A stretch of 48,902 bases of DNA from Bacteroidales bacterium (GTDB taxonomy: Bacteria; Bacteroidota; Bacteroidia; Bacteroidales; F082): the NCBI GenBank assembly GCA_017428285.1, contig JAFRRE010000195.1, forward strand, positions 1-48,902. Direction: 5' to 3'. Shown piece by piece: positions 48,701 to 48,902 of the stretch; position 1 is the stretch's first letter; each line of letters begins with the position of its first letter. Position numbers and translations under genes: made by a program. The notes beneath the pieces are model-generated. The model was not told the origin of the DNA. It was given only the letters and a program-made list of their open reading frames with translations, and ran no database searches.

Positions 48701-48718
48701 GACAATCGAAATGAATTG

Positions 48719-48726
48719 CAAAGATA
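48719..48726 (-). promoter_or_regulatory. Promoter -7 element of cdsA-psd
   Basis: TATCTTTG on the minus strand, exact TAnnTTTG match, 18 bp before ATG 48700. It selects the shorter start. Confidence 0.72.
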
Positions 48727-48764
48727 GGAAAAAGAGTAAAAGGCGAGCAAAGCGATGGCATAAA

Positions 48765-48799
48765 AACAGAAAACCCCTCACCTGTTTCGGTGAAGGGTT
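48765..48799 (-). terminator. Intrinsic terminator of the rRNA operon
   Basis: On the minus strand AACCCTTCACC (48799-48789) pairs with GGTGAGGGGTT (48782-48772) with one U-G pair. TTCTGTTTTTA follows. It lies just after the 5S 3' end. Confidence 0.85.
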
Positions 48800-48807
48800 A
48801 CCGTTGT

Positions 48808-48902
<95 letters not shown>

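Noticed and set aside
48701..48781. N-terminal extension of cdsA
   Set aside because: It runs upstream of the TATCTTTG promoter and into the rRNA terminator.

Overview
The window looks like a chromosomal segment of a Bacteroidales bacterium (phylum Bacteroidota). The evidence is: promoters of the TAnnTTTG (-7) type, usually 15-45 bp before starts that lack Shine-Dalgarno sequences; a TonB-dependent receptor followed by DUF4249 lipoproteins; secreted proteins ending in type A type-IX-secretion (T9SS) sorting domains; and a Bacteroidota-style division cluster with a PASTA-tailed PBP and a short FtsL. Species cannot be assigned. Three gingipain-family (C25) proteases are present, but nothing else identifies Porphyromonas.

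Layout. 1-1700: start of a membrane protein, then a minus-strand HEPN-MNT toxin-antitoxin-type operon with an AT-rich third gene. 1.7-4.8 kb: a family 2 glycosyltransferase, a TsaC/Sua5 protein and a C-terminal processing protease. 4.9-22 kb: a secreted-protease region with one Kgp-like and two Rgp-like gingipain homologues, a TerB/J-domain protein, a TonB receptor with two DUF4249 lipoproteins, a YjjG nucleotidase and a TrmH-family methyltransferase. 22.1-37.1 kb: the division and cell-wall (dcw) cluster on the minus strand, in the order mraZ-rsmH-ftsL-pbp-murE-mraY-[murD remnant]-ftsW-murG-murC-ftsQ-ftsA-ftsZ. 37.3-40.8 kb: engB, a GlsB/YeaQ-type membrane protein and mutS2. 40.9-47.2 kb: a lipoprotein gene, then a self-cleaving S24 regulator divergent from dinB and an error-prone-type dnaE. 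47.2-48.9 kb: psd and cdsA, then the 3' part of a 5S rRNA gene with its terminator.

How the genes work together. The dcw genes make lipid II and the divisome. They appear to be driven from one promoter before mraZ, which carries three or four direct repeats with a 10-bp period matching the known MraZ-box pattern. The murD position holds only a C-terminal-domain homologue of 187 residues with altered active-site motifs, so D-glutamate ligation must be encoded elsewhere or done differently. The proteases keep their catalytic His/Cys pairs and the residues known to set Lys or Arg specificity. The Rgp-like protein at 9.4 kb is a mosaic: its catalytic half resembles the third protease and its C-terminal half resembles the Kgp-like one. 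The S24-dinB-dnaE group is a probable damage-inducible mutagenesis module.

Non-coding structure is rich. There are several long intergenic hairpins, a 129-bp MITE-like element with 20-bp inverted repeats at the mutS2 promoter, and REP-like repeats that recur both in the murG-murC gap and inside the coding sequence for the disordered FtsZ linker. No tRNA, CRISPR array, prophage or insertion-sequence transposase was seen. No gene-free stretch exceeds 300 bases.
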